Assembly: GCF_020618775.1 (NCBI RefSeq)
Contig: NZ_JAESVB010000020.1
Span: forward strand, 1 to 57,184
Direction: 5' to 3'
Length of the DNA: 57,184 bases
Source of the DNA: Acidisoma silvae
GTDB taxonomy: Bacteria; Pseudomonadota; Alphaproteobacteria; Acetobacterales; Acetobacteraceae
The notes beneath the pieces were generated by a model. The model was not told the DNA's origin, ran no database searches, and saw only the letters and a program-made list of their open reading frames with translations. Numbering within the stretch: position 1 is the first letter of the stretch; each line of letters starts with the position of its first letter. Positions 42,897 to 50,790 of the stretch are shown here, one piece after another. A program made the position numbers and the translations under genes.

Positions 42897-43323
42897 CGGA
42901 AAACTCCTGATTACCGCAGATGGTCCGGAAAATCCTGGCCACCAAATGAAAACCGTTGCCTCGCTTATGGTCTCGCGACAATAATTCGTCACCTCACGAA
43001 AGAGAGACGGCGAGCGATTAGAAATAACCATTTGGTGATAACTTCTAAACGGAAGATAATTTTGCCTCTCTTGGCGCCGTCGCTCGCCCTAAGTCTCTTT
43101 TGTATCAGCGAATAAAGGCTCGCTCACGCGCTATATTTGAAATTTTCGGACGTAACATTTACGTTCCGCCGACCAATTGGGGCTATATCCCTCGCGGCCC
43201 TCCGACCCGGGGTTAGCTCATATGCCTGCCATGCCCTCTTAGGCAGGGCAGGCGCTTGGAATGTTGGTAGGTCGGCCTAGCTTTCCGCGTTAGACTAGAT
43301 AACGCTATGTGACTGGAGCTTCA
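42897..43323. other. Divergent region between rpoH and the rsbQ-like gene
   Basis: 427 bases. It contains one strong hairpin (43224-43253, listed separately) and otherwise no gene. Promoters for rpoH and rsbQ must lie here, but none matched a consensus I could defend. Confidence 0.4.
43224..43253. terminator. GC-rich hairpin upstream of the rsbQ-like gene
   Basis: GCCTGCC (43224-43230) pairs with GGCAGGC (43247-43253), with an inner TGCC/GGCA pairing around CTCTTA. It sits 70 bases before the rsbQ-like start and could act as a leader hairpin or attenuator. No T-tract. Confidence 0.35.
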
Positions 43324-44112
43324 GTGTCAGTCTATCGACGGAACAATGTGCAGGTCCGGGGGAGCGGTGCGCGGACTATGGTCTTCGGCCACGGGTTCGG
43401 CTGTGACCAGCATATGTGGCGCTATGTTGCCCCGGCCTTTGAAGAAGAATTTCGGACGGTGCTCTTCGACCAGGTCGGAACAGGCGGTTCGGATATCGCG
43501 TCTTATGATTCAGTGAAATACGCCGACCTCTCCGGCTACGCTGACGATTTAGTCGAGATTTGCCAGGAGTTGCAGCTTCACGAAGCTATCTTCGTCGGGC
43601 ATTCGGTCGGTGCCATGATAGGCGTATTGGCCTCTGTGAAAGCACCGGACCTGTTCCAGAAGCTCGTTCTGATTGGACCCTCGCCGCGCTACATCGACGA
43701 CGGTGACTATGCCGGTGGCTTCTCATCGGACCAGATAGATGAATTGCTCGAATTCCTGGGCAATAATCATATGGGTTGGGCAGAAACGATCGCGCCCGCC
43801 ATCATGGGCAACGCAGACCGCCCCGAACTTGGTGAAGAGCTGAAGGATAGCTTCTGCCGATTGGATCCGGTCATTGCGCGGGACTTCGCACGGGTCACGT
43901 TCACTTCAGACAACCGGACTGACCTTCAGAAGGTCGCTGCGCCAACCCTGATACTTCAATGCAGCGATGACTTTGTCGCCTCGGAGGCGGTCGGCGCTTA
44001 CGTGCACCAGCAGATTCCAACGAGTACGCTGGTCCAGTTGCGGGCAACAGGACATTGCCCAAACCTGAGTGCCCCGGCTGAAGTGATTGAGGCGATCCGC
44101 GCCTATGTCTGA
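43324..44112 (+). CDS. RsbQ-like alpha/beta hydrolase
   Basis: 262 residues from GTG at 43324, chosen for the GGAG 6-9 bases upstream and because MSVYRRNNVQVRGSG aligns with the RsbQ N terminus; GTG at 43309 is an alternative. Catalytic triad S94 (GHSVGA), D215/D216 (LQCSDDFVA), H244 (ATGHCPN). The FGHGFGCDQHMW and GPSPRYIDDGDYAGGFS segments match Bacillus RsbQ and plant KAI2/D14 receptors. RsbQ supports its partner PAS-phosphatase RsbP by handling a small hydrophobic ligand. Here the partner gene, overlapping by 8 bases, is a PAS histidine kinase. Confidence 0.9.
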   Translation: MSVYRRNNVQVRGSGARTMVFGHGFGCDQHMWRYVAPAFEEEFRTVLFDQVGTGGSDIASYDSVKYADLSGYADDLVEICQELQLHEAIFVGHSVGAMIGVLASVKAPDLFQKLVLIGPSPRYIDDGDYAGGFSSDQIDELLEFLGNNHMGWAETIAPAIMGNADRPELGEELKDSFCRLDPVIARDFARVTFTSDNRTDLQKVAAPTLILQCSDDFVASEAVGAYVHQQIPTSTLVQLRATGHCPNLSAPAEVIEAIRAYV

Positions 44113-45253
44113 CGCCGCCTCTCAGGACAGCACACAAAAAGAGTTTGAAGATCTCTTTGAGAATGCTCCCTGCGGGTACCTCACCATGCTACCGAACGGG
44201 CGAATTCTACGGGCGAATGCCCAGCTTGCGGCATGGATGGGCTATTCGGCCGAACAGATCACAAGCAGACGTCTCCATGACCTACTGACGGTCGGCACCA
44301 GGCTTTTCTACGAGACAAATTTTGCGCCTCAACTCAGCCTCGGCGACACCTGTGAAGAGATGTCGCTCGATCTGAAGACCGCCTCCGGCGAAATCATGGC
44401 GGTATCGGCGAGTGCAAGGGTCAGGAAGACGAGTGACGGGCAGGCTGCCGTCATCCGCATCGCTTTATTCAAGTCTGCCGAACGTCGGCGCTACGAGCGG
44501 CAATTAGTGGATGCCCGCGCCAAAATCCTGGAACAAGCGCGTGCCACCCAGGGATTGCTTGCCAACGAGCGGGAGACGGCAGAATTGCGCGAGCAGTTTA
44601 TTGCCGTACTTGGTCACGACCTGCGCAACCCGTTAGCCGCGGTATCCGGTGGCATCCGGCTTCTCCGTCGAGACATGTCCGCAGAACGTCGCGACAAGCT
44701 CTACGGCCTGTTGGAGAGCAGCATCGCCCGTATGGCTAGTCTCATCGACAACGTGCTGGATTTCGCAAGAGGCCGACTGGGGGCAGGCATTCCACTAGAC
44801 CTGAAAACTGACGTAATGCTCGGTTCGCTCTTGGATCAGGTGGTTGCCGAACTGCGATTGAATTACCTCGACCGAAAAATTGAATCCCAATTCGACCTGC
44901 CCGGTCCTATTCGGTGCGATCCAACCCGCATGAGCCAGTTGGTCTCCAACTTGCTGGGTAACGCACTGACGCATGGCGCGGAGACAGAGGCTGTCCGGAT
45001 CCATGCTAACGTCAGCGATGAGATCTTAGTGATTTGGATTGCCAACGGCGGAGAACCGATACCAGCCGCCGCAATCGAACGCCTGTTTCATCCCTTCTTC
45101 CGGGGCGAAGTAAGGTCCAGTCAGCAAGGCCTAGGTCTTGGGCTGCACATAGCGTCCGAAATTGCCAAGGCGCACGGTGGCACGCTTGAGGTTGCCTCTA
45201 CCAAGGAAGAAACGCGGTTTACGTTCCGTATGCCAATTGCGGCAGAGAACTGA
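44105..45253 (+). CDS. PAS-domain sensor histidine kinase
   Basis: 382 residues from ATG at 44105. PAS domain about 12-125 (FENAPCGYLTMLPNGRILRANAQLA), a coiled-coil linker 126-165, the HisKA phospho-His H171 (VLGHDLRNPLAAV), N box LVSNLLGNALTHG and G box GLGLGLHIASEIAKAHGG. No membrane segments, so it is cytoplasmic. Overlap with the RsbQ-like hydrolase suggests that the hydrolase supplies or modifies a ligand sensed by the PAS domain. The receiver on the opposite strand at 45264 is a convergent neighbour, not an obvious operon partner. Confidence 0.9.
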   Translation: MSDAASQDSTQKEFEDLFENAPCGYLTMLPNGRILRANAQLAAWMGYSAEQITSRRLHDLLTVGTRLFYETNFAPQLSLGDTCEEMSLDLKTASGEIMAVSASARVRKTSDGQAAVIRIALFKSAERRRYERQLVDARAKILEQARATQGLLANERETAELREQFIAVLGHDLRNPLAAVSGGIRLLRRDMSAERRDKLYGLLESSIARMASLIDNVLDFARGRLGAGIPLDLKTDVMLGSLLDQVVAELRLNYLDRKIESQFDLPGPIRCDPTRMSQLVSNLLGNALTHGAETEAVRIHANVSDEILVIWIANGGEPIPAAAIERLFHPFFRGEVRSSQQGLGLGLHIASEIAKAHGGTLEVASTKEETRFTFRMPIAAEN

Positions 45254-45263
45254 AAGGTCCTGT

Positions 45264-45644
45264 TCAGGCGTCTAGTGGCCGAGCTGACAGCTTTTTAAAG
45301 GCCGAGATGACCTCGTTTTCTTTAATTGGCTTGGGGAAAAACATGCCACCATGCGGCATAGCAATCTCTGGAGGTTTGTAGTGGCCCGAGGTCAGAACGA
45401 TAGCGATCTGCGGCCATCTTTCTTTGATTTCGGCGGCCAATGTAATGCCGTCAGCCCCAGGCGGCATGTCGATATCTGAAAAAACGATGCGGATGTCAGA
45501 GCGCTCTTCGAGAATGCTGAGTGCCTCATCGGCGCCACCGGCCTCCAGGCATTCAAACCCGGCGCCCTCCACCATATCAGCGGCTGTGAGCCTGAGTAGC
45601 GGATCGTCCTCGACGACGAGTATGGTGTATTTGGATGACGCCAA
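45264..45644 (-). CDS. Response-regulator receiver (CheY-like)
   Basis: 126 residues from TTG at 45644, with GGAG 8 bases upstream. D13/D14 acidic pocket, phosphoacceptor D57 (FSDIDMPPG), T85/S86 switch and K105 (FFPKPI). Single-domain receiver 16 bases downstream of the HWE kinase, so it is very likely its phosphate partner. Convergent with the PAS kinase gene. Confidence 0.88.
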   Translation of the reverse strand: MASSKYTILVVEDDPLLRLTAADMVEGAGFECLEAGGADEALSILEERSDIRIVFSDIDMPPGADGITLAAEIKERWPQIAIVLTSGHYKPPEIAMPHGGMFFPKPIKENEVISAFKKLSARPLDA

Positions 45645-45660
45645 CTAAATCTCCATCGCC

Positions 45661-47277
45661 CTAAGGAAGCTGCACCTGGGCAACGGGTGCTCGGAAAAAA
45701 GCATGTAAACCTGAGGGCAAATATCGGATATCCGCTCCGCCAGACCCCGTCAAACCTAAACGAATAAGTTTTGACCCAAAGCCTTTTTGCACAGGTTTAT
45801 CGACAAGTGGCCCTCCACCCTCCCTCCATTCAAGGACTAACTCCTCAACACCATCTCGTGTCTCCAAGTCCCACGCAAGAGAAACCCGACCGTTGCTGTT
45901 TGAGAACGCCCCATATTTGAAGGCGTTTGTCGTCAGCTCGTGTAGAATAAGGGAGACGGATACGGTCGCACGAGAGCCGATTTCAAATTCCGGACCTGAT
46001 ATGTCCAAGCGGGACGTATCAATCAAAGTTCCGATTACGGAGTGGACAACCTCACTCAGATTTGCAGTGGTCCACATCTGCTTGAGAAGGACGTCGTGGG
46101 CCGTCGAGAGCGTATGCAAACGCTGATAGAACGCCTCGACCGGCGCCTGGTCGGGAACGCTCTTGAGGGTTTGGATCGCGATGGCCTGGATCATGGCGAA
46201 GGTGTTTTTAAGTCGGTGGCTGAGTTCATGGTTCAGAACGTCTTGAGCCGCCATTGCCTGAAGACGCCCCAATCCCGCCTCCAGCCGATCCGCAACACTT
46301 TGGAGCATGCCGATGTCATCCGCCGACCACTGGCGCGTTTTGTTGTCGTGAATGATAAGCACAGCGACCACCCGACCACGCTCTTTCACCGGAACGTAAA
46401 CCATCGACAATACGTCCAGGCCTAGCAAAACCGTCGGGTTGAAGTCTGTTCGGTAGTCAATCCTCACGTCCTTGATAACGACCGTATCGCCCCGCCTGAG
46501 CTCATCCCAGAGAGTTTTGTAATTGTTCAGCCGATAATGCCCGGCGATGGTGCCCACGCCGTCGGCCGTCCAATCTGGTTCGACGGTCACGTGATGACCG
46601 CCTTCATCCAACCGGCCGAATCCGGCACGCGTGACATTCAGGGTCTGCCCAATGATCCTTGAAGCAGTGATGGTCATATCGGTGGAGGCCGTTGCGTCGC
46701 GCAGATGATCGCCCAGACGAAGCAAGGCACCACGAATAGCTTCTGCCTGCCGCTGACGCAGAACCAGCTTATCCCGCTCGGCCAAAGCGCGGCGAAGCTC
46801 CATCTGACTGGTTACCTGTCGTGCCAGGTTCCGGAGCGCTTTAGCTTGATTGTGAGTCAGCCCCTGGGGACGAACCTTGCCATCGATGACGCAAAGGCTC
46901 CCCAAGACCTCGCCGGACGAGGATTTGAAGGGAGCCCCGGCGTAGAAGCGGATATGGGGAGCCTTTGTCACCAAGGGGTTTTTGTGGGTTCGCTCGTCTT
47001 GCGTGAGGTCTGGGATGACGAGAAGGTCGTCCTCCACCAGCGCATGGGCACAAACTGAGCTGTCCAGATCCGTTTCGCATGGCTCGAAGCCGATCCGAGC
47101 CTTGAACCATTGGCGGTCGGCAGCGACGAGGCTCACCAAGGCAACCGGCGTCTCGCAGATCTGAGCCGCAAGTTCGACGATATCGTCAAAACCTTCCTCG
47201 GCTGGCGTATCCAAGATCTCGTAACGAGCGAGTTCGGCAAGCCTGCTTTCATCGAATGTGTAGATAGGAGGTTGCAA
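45661..47277 (-). CDS. Double-GAF HWE-family histidine kinase
   Basis: 538 residues from TTG at 47277. GAF1 is about 25-160 (YEILDTPAEEGFDDIV, CAHALVEDDLLVIPDL), GAF2 about 180-335 (VKERGRVVAVLIIHD). The phospho-acceptor is H354 in ELSHRLKNTFAMIQAIA, followed by the HWE kinase ATPase part (LHELTTNAFKYGAFS, WREGGGP). HWE kinases lack the F box and work with short receivers. With the receiver at 45264 it forms a signalling pair. Whether GAF2 binds a bilin chromophore is unclear; I see no conserved Cys for one. Confidence 0.9.
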   Translation of the reverse strand: MQPPIYTFDESRLAELARYEILDTPAEEGFDDIVELAAQICETPVALVSLVAADRQWFKARIGFEPCETDLDSSVCAHALVEDDLLVIPDLTQDERTHKNPLVTKAPHIRFYAGAPFKSSSGEVLGSLCVIDGKVRPQGLTHNQAKALRNLARQVTSQMELRRALAERDKLVLRQRQAEAIRGALLRLGDHLRDATASTDMTITASRIIGQTLNVTRAGFGRLDEGGHHVTVEPDWTADGVGTIAGHYRLNNYKTLWDELRRGDTVVIKDVRIDYRTDFNPTVLLGLDVLSMVYVPVKERGRVVAVLIIHDNKTRQWSADDIGMLQSVADRLEAGLGRLQAMAAQDVLNHELSHRLKNTFAMIQAIAIQTLKSVPDQAPVEAFYQRLHTLSTAHDVLLKQMWTTANLSEVVHSVIGTLIDTSRLDISGPEFEIGSRATVSVSLILHELTTNAFKYGAFSNSNGRVSLAWDLETRDGVEELVLEWREGGGPLVDKPVQKGFGSKLIRLGLTGSGGADIRYLPSGLHAFFRAPVAQVQLP

Positions 47278-47284
47278 TGCTCAC

Positions 47285-47708
47285 TCAGCCTAGATGCCAA
47301 TGATCGATCTGAATGGCATGATTCTCGAGAAAGGTGGACGAGTACCTTTGGTCGATATCTTCTTCCACTAGAATACTAGAGCTGCTGAGTAAGCCGCCAG
47401 TCGCGTATCGCGGCCGACATCTGTTCATCGTTTCTCCCCTTGGCATGTCAAACGGCATTGGATCGGGACCCCGGATAGGCGTCCAAAAGGGACTCTTTGA
47501 GCGGGTTGTCCCGATAACCCATAGGAGGGACCCGCGCGCGGCGCGGAGTGCCGCTGTGCCAGGAGCGACGACGAACGAAAGCTTGGGCACTTCAACGGGA
47601 CGCTCAACCGCCCCGACAAATGGAACATCGGGCGGAGGTATGTCGACGGGAACAGGTGTAAAGGCTGGCGGACAAGCCAAACAGGATAAAGTCACCACCA
47701 ATCCCTGA
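47285..47708. other. Uncertain coding stretch
   Basis: Both strands have open frames here: plus 47334-47708 (125 codons, ending KAGGQAKQDKVTTNP, Gly/Thr/Ser-rich) and minus 47285-47701 (138 codons, Pro-rich after LSCLACPPAF). Neither has a recognisable family. The plus frame is followed 8 bases later by a strong hairpin with a short T-run, which favours it slightly as a small exported-type protein. Only one can be real. Confidence 0.3.
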
Positions 47709-47715
47709 ATGCTCT

Positions 47716-47745
47716 GTGGGGTTGGAGGTTCTTCTCCAATCCCAC
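47716..47745. terminator. Strong hairpin between convergent frames
   Basis: GTGGGGTTGGAG (47716-47727) and CTCCAATCCCAC (47734-47745) form a 12-bp stem with one wobble and a 6-base loop, followed on the plus strand by ATTTTC. It lies 5 bases beyond the DUF1003 stop, so it can terminate that gene and any plus-strand transcript. Confidence 0.8.
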
Positions 47746-47749
47746 ATTT

Positions 47750-48337
47750 TCATATTCGCTCAATGCCAGTTTGAGAATAGTTTTCCGGAATGTCGTCTTT
47801 CGGAACACTTGTTTGTTCTGGGGTCTTTTTTCCGAGCATGCTCAGCATAGTTTGAGGGTCGGCCGATACGGCCATCGCATTAGCATCATCATCAATACGA
47901 TTGGGAAGGTGGGGATGGTCGACCCGCATTTCTTCCAGGAGCGCGATTATCTTTGCAGACTTTTGCTCTCCTAAAATGGCAAGTTGCAGGGTGAGTTGGT
48001 CGCGGTGTGCTGTTAGTTTATCGTCCCGGCGCTGAGTAATGAGGATGAGAATTGTCACGTACAGGGCAAGAAGGGTTAGAAGGCCCTGCAGATAATCAAA
48101 TGGTGGAGCATCCCACTGTGTTCTGCCAAATGGGCGCGCAAAAATATTGACGCCAAGCCAAGCAGAGATGGCTACAGTCAAAATTCCGATTGAAGACGGT
48201 CTTCCGATCCATTTGGTTAACCGTTCCACAAGCCGCTCAGGCAATGCAGCCTGCCTATCATGATCAGCATGAAGCTTTGCAATGGTGGTGATGGTTTCCT
48301 CAATATGGGAAGGAAGCTCAGCTTTAGATTTCGCCAT
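47750..48337 (-). CDS. DUF1003 membrane protein
   Basis: 195 residues with two membrane helices (about 48-68 and 82-104). The DUF1003 core: RLTKWIGRPSSIGILTVAI, FDYLQGLLTLLALYVTILIL and TQRRDDKLTAHRDQLTLQLA, where the QxR...HR segment is the family signature. The C-terminal tail is charged and disordered. Function unknown; DUF1003 genes are often in general-stress regulons. Divergent from the PRC-barrel gene. Confidence 0.85.
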   Translation of the reverse strand: MAKSKAELPSHIEETITTIAKLHADHDRQAALPERLVERLTKWIGRPSSIGILTVAISAWLGVNIFARPFGRTQWDAPPFDYLQGLLTLLALYVTILILITQRRDDKLTAHRDQLTLQLAILGEQKSAKIIALLEEMRVDHPHLPNRIDDDANAMAVSADPQTMLSMLGKKTPEQTSVPKDDIPENYSQTGIERI

Positions 48338-48514
48338 TGTGCCTCCGGTTACATAGTTCGATTCTGGACCCCTTTCTTATTTGGAAGGGTATAATCTTCC
48401 GCCGGTTTAATTAGTACAATGAGCGGCAATGTGAACTCTTAGCCACTCGCGCCAACCTATATTTGAACAAGCCAGCAATAAGTCTGGCGCAAAAGACAAC
48501 AATAGGAGGACAAA

Positions 48515-48928
48515 ATGGCCACGCTCGACACTGAGTCCACTAGTGGACGTCTTATTGCCGCAAGCAAGGTCAACGGCACCACGGTTTATGACAACACCGG
48601 CGTGAAAATTGGCAGCGTTTATGACCTAATGCTGGATAAAGTTTCCGGCAAACCCGACTACGCCGTTTTAAGCTTCGGCGGCATCTTTGGACTGGGAGCT
48701 CGTTACCATCCGCTTCCATGGGGGCAATTGCATTACGACACGCGCCTGGGCGGCTACGTTCTTAATAATGGTCGCGAGCAGCTTGAGGGGGCACCGAGTT
48801 ACGCAGTTGACGAGCTGTCAATGTGGGATGAGACCCGCAGCAACGATATCGACAGCTATTATGGTGAGCCAGCGTATGGGCCTGGTGAGGTTGGTGGCGC
48901 AGGGCTTCGGTCGCGGAATGCAATTTGA
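48515..48928 (+). CDS. PRC-barrel domain protein
   Basis: 137 residues with an AGGAGG site before ATG 48515. PRC-barrel: RLIAASKVNGTTVYDNTG, KIGSVYDLMLDKVSGKPDYA and FGIFGLGARYHPLPWGQL-type strands, then a Gly/Tyr-rich tail. Alphaproteobacterial proteins of this type are typically stress-induced. The inverted repeat downstream is a likely terminator. Sits beside DUF1003, also a stress-type gene. Confidence 0.88.
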   Translation: MATLDTESTSGRLIAASKVNGTTVYDNTGVKIGSVYDLMLDKVSGKPDYAVLSFGGIFGLGARYHPLPWGQLHYDTRLGGYVLNNGREQLEGAPSYAVDELSMWDETRSNDIDSYYGEPAYGPGEVGGAGLRSRNAI

Positions 48929-48939
48929 TTAGCGAAATG

Positions 48940-48986
48940 GCAAGGTTCCAAGTTGGGTCTCACCCCGCCCACACTTGGAGCCTTGC
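48940..48986 (+). terminator. Hairpin after the PRC-barrel gene
   Basis: GCAAGGTTCCAAG (48940-48952) and CTTGGAGCCTTGC (48974-48986) pair with one mismatch across a 21-base loop, beginning 12 bases past the stop. It may also belong to the dispersed repeat family, since TTGGGTC follows the left arm. Confidence 0.55.
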
Positions 48987-49720
48987 TACAAGCGCGCTGG
49001 TCTTGCCTGACAGCCCGGAACCTAGTCGGTGGCGGCGGCCAAACTTAGCATTGCGCACCTAAGATGTGCGACAGCGATAGCTATTTGCCATTGTGCAAGA
49101 ATTTGTTCCAAGTCGCCACCAGCGTAGTGGACGAGTTCGTCCGCACTAATGCCGCTCCTTCGCGCGTAAAAAAGCATTTCATGACGTCGACCTTCATGTC
49201 CTGCGGCTCACTCAACCACGTGCATTCCAAGTTGTCCTCGGCCCACACCGCAATCCACTTTCCGAAGTCAATTTCCAAAGCGCCCCCAACCACTGGTTGG
49301 TTTTGTGCAGAAATGCACATACCTAAGCATTGGCCGATGCTTCCCGGTGTCTAGGGCAGCCACAAGCCACATACGCGCGAGCAGGAGCATGCAAACGGTT
49401 CTTGTGCAATCGCGGTTCCGTGATGGCCAAAATGCAAATGGTTTCGACGCGCCTCGTCCTGAAGACTGCCGCTTGACTCTCGCGGTCGATAAGAACAAAT
49501 AGCGAACATAAGTTCACCCTGTTTTCGAGATGTCGAAATGGGGCCGAGGAACGCGTTTAAGGGCCGCGGTTAGAATCAGCGAGCCAACCGGCTGACCGAA
49601 GGTCACTCGCCTTCAGATAAAATTGGAGACCAATGGGCAACACCCACGAGGCTTGCTTGGAGGAATCCTTGACGAGTGCGGACACTGTCTGTCTTTACCG
49701 ATGAGGTCTTTCTCAGCGGA
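48987..49720. other. Long sparse region upstream of lysE-like gene
   Basis: 734 bases with one weak minus-strand frame (49081-49320) and otherwise no gene, operator or repeat that I can support. Base composition is lower in G+C than the flanking genes. Confidence 0.4.
49081..49320 (-). CDS. Possible small protein, unknown
   Basis: 79 codons (MCISAQNQPVVGGALEIDF and GKWIAVWAEDNLECTWLSEP near the start) with a protein-like composition and a charged/aromatic mix, unlike the opposite-strand frame, which is Ser/His/Pro-rich. No family recognised, and no clear ribosome site. It stands alone on its strand. Confidence 0.35.
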   Translation of the reverse strand: MCISAQNQPVVGGALEIDFGKWIAVWAEDNLECTWLSEPQDMKVDVMKCFFTREGAALVRTNSSTTLVATWNKFLHNGK

Positions 49721-50356
49721 GTGAACCCATTGGTCCATTTTCAGACGCTATTGACCTACGCTGCGGTCGTTCTGGGCTTGTTTCTTATCCCTGGACCGGC
49801 CGTTCTTCTCGTTCTAGGGCGCGCCTCCACAGGAGGGAGGCGCATCGGGATCGCGACCGGCCTCGGCATTGCAAGCGGCGATCTTTTGCACACCCTGTTC
49901 GCGACCGTCGGCCTCTCTGCCATTCTGATGACGTCGGCTTTGGCGTTCAGCATCGTCAAATATGCCGGGGTCGCGTATCTCGTCTATCTTGGTATCTGGG
50001 CAATCATCGAGAAAGGCAGTGACCTGCAGATCGGCACACCACGCCTAGCCGCCGCAGGCCCCGCTTATCGCCAAGCCGTCCTCGCCGAGCTACTCAATCC
50101 CAAGACTGCTTTGTTTTTCCTGGCTTTCTTGCCCCAGTTCGTTGATCCGGCGCATGGCTTTGTCACGCTGCAATTGGCCACACTCGGTCTCGTGTTTGCC
50201 ATCATGAGCGCGGGCTACACTGCCCTGATTGCCTGTGTCGCTGGGCAATTCAGCCGATGGCTCGCGCGGCATCGCCGGATTGGGCGCTGGCAAGGTAAGG
50301 TTATTGGCTCGATCTATCTGATGCTTGGGGTCCGCCTGGCACTCCAGACCCGGTAG
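49721..50356 (+). CDS. LysE/RhtB-family exporter
   Basis: 211 residues from GTG at 49721; upstream in-frame starts extend too far for the family. Six membrane helices with the RhtB signature GLFLIPGPAVLLVLGRASTGG and GIASGDLLHTLFATVG, then ELLNPKTALFFLAFLPQFVD. Exports amino acids or small metabolites. The MITE copy B begins 3 bases after its stop. Confidence 0.88.
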   Translation: MNPLVHFQTLLTYAAVVLGLFLIPGPAVLLVLGRASTGGRRIGIATGLGIASGDLLHTLFATVGLSAILMTSALAFSIVKYAGVAYLVYLGIWAIIEKGSDLQIGTPRLAAAGPAYRQAVLAELLNPKTALFFLAFLPQFVDPAHGFVTLQLATLGLVFAIMSAGYTALIACVAGQFSRWLARHRRIGRWQGKVIGSIYLMLGVRLALQTR

Positions 50357-50358
50357 GA

Positions 50359-50615
50359 TGTTGATTTTCGCCGAAATCTAACCCGGGTCAGATCTCGGCT
50401 CTTCCGTGTAAAGCGTGCAGGTTACGAGCCCGGATTTTTAACTTTCTCAGATGCTGCAACAGGATTTCTGTTCCAAAGGGCCGCCTTAAGTGCTTCGCTC
50501 TGAAGCACCCACGATTAGCCCCGAAAGCTTATACAGAACAATATGTTAGCTTCGATTCGATGGGATTTCTTGCACGCTTTATGCGGAAGAGCCCAGATCT
50601 CAGCGGAAATCAACA
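50359..50615. mobile_element. MITE-like element, copy B
   Basis: Core 50397-50593 (197 bp) identical to 40386-40582. Outer arms TGTTGATTT (50359) and AAATCAACA (50607-50615) are perfect inverse complements, and AGATCTC/GAGATCT-like segments lie between. Relative to copy A, the left arm has an extra ACCCGGGTCAGATCTC segment. The insertion point is immediately after the lysE-like stop, so the gene is intact. No coding capacity. Confidence 0.85.
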
Positions 50616-50635
50616 GCTAAGGTTTTGACGGTGCG

Positions 50636-50701
50636 GAATGTCCGGTTTCTGGATTAGCAGATAGCCTTCTGAATTTCTGAGTTGGGTCGAGTTCTGCCAG
50701 G
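50636..50701 (+). repeat. Dispersed intergenic repeat, copy 4
   Basis: GGAATGTCCGGTTTCT at 50636 and TTGGGTCGAGTTCTGCCAGG at 50682-50701, the same two blocks and almost the same spacing as copy 1 at 14.6 kb. GCGGAATGTCCGGTT recurs at 55034. Confidence 0.65.
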
Positions 50702-50790
50702 CTGCTAACAGGCAATATGCCGGGATTCCAGACTGTGTCGTTAAAAGTAACGAATTAGAAGAGTAGACCTAAGATCAGCGGCCTATCTAT

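Noticed and set aside
42897-43031. In-frame N-terminal extension of rpoH
   Set aside because: Sigma-32 homology and the AGGAG site both place the start at 42896.
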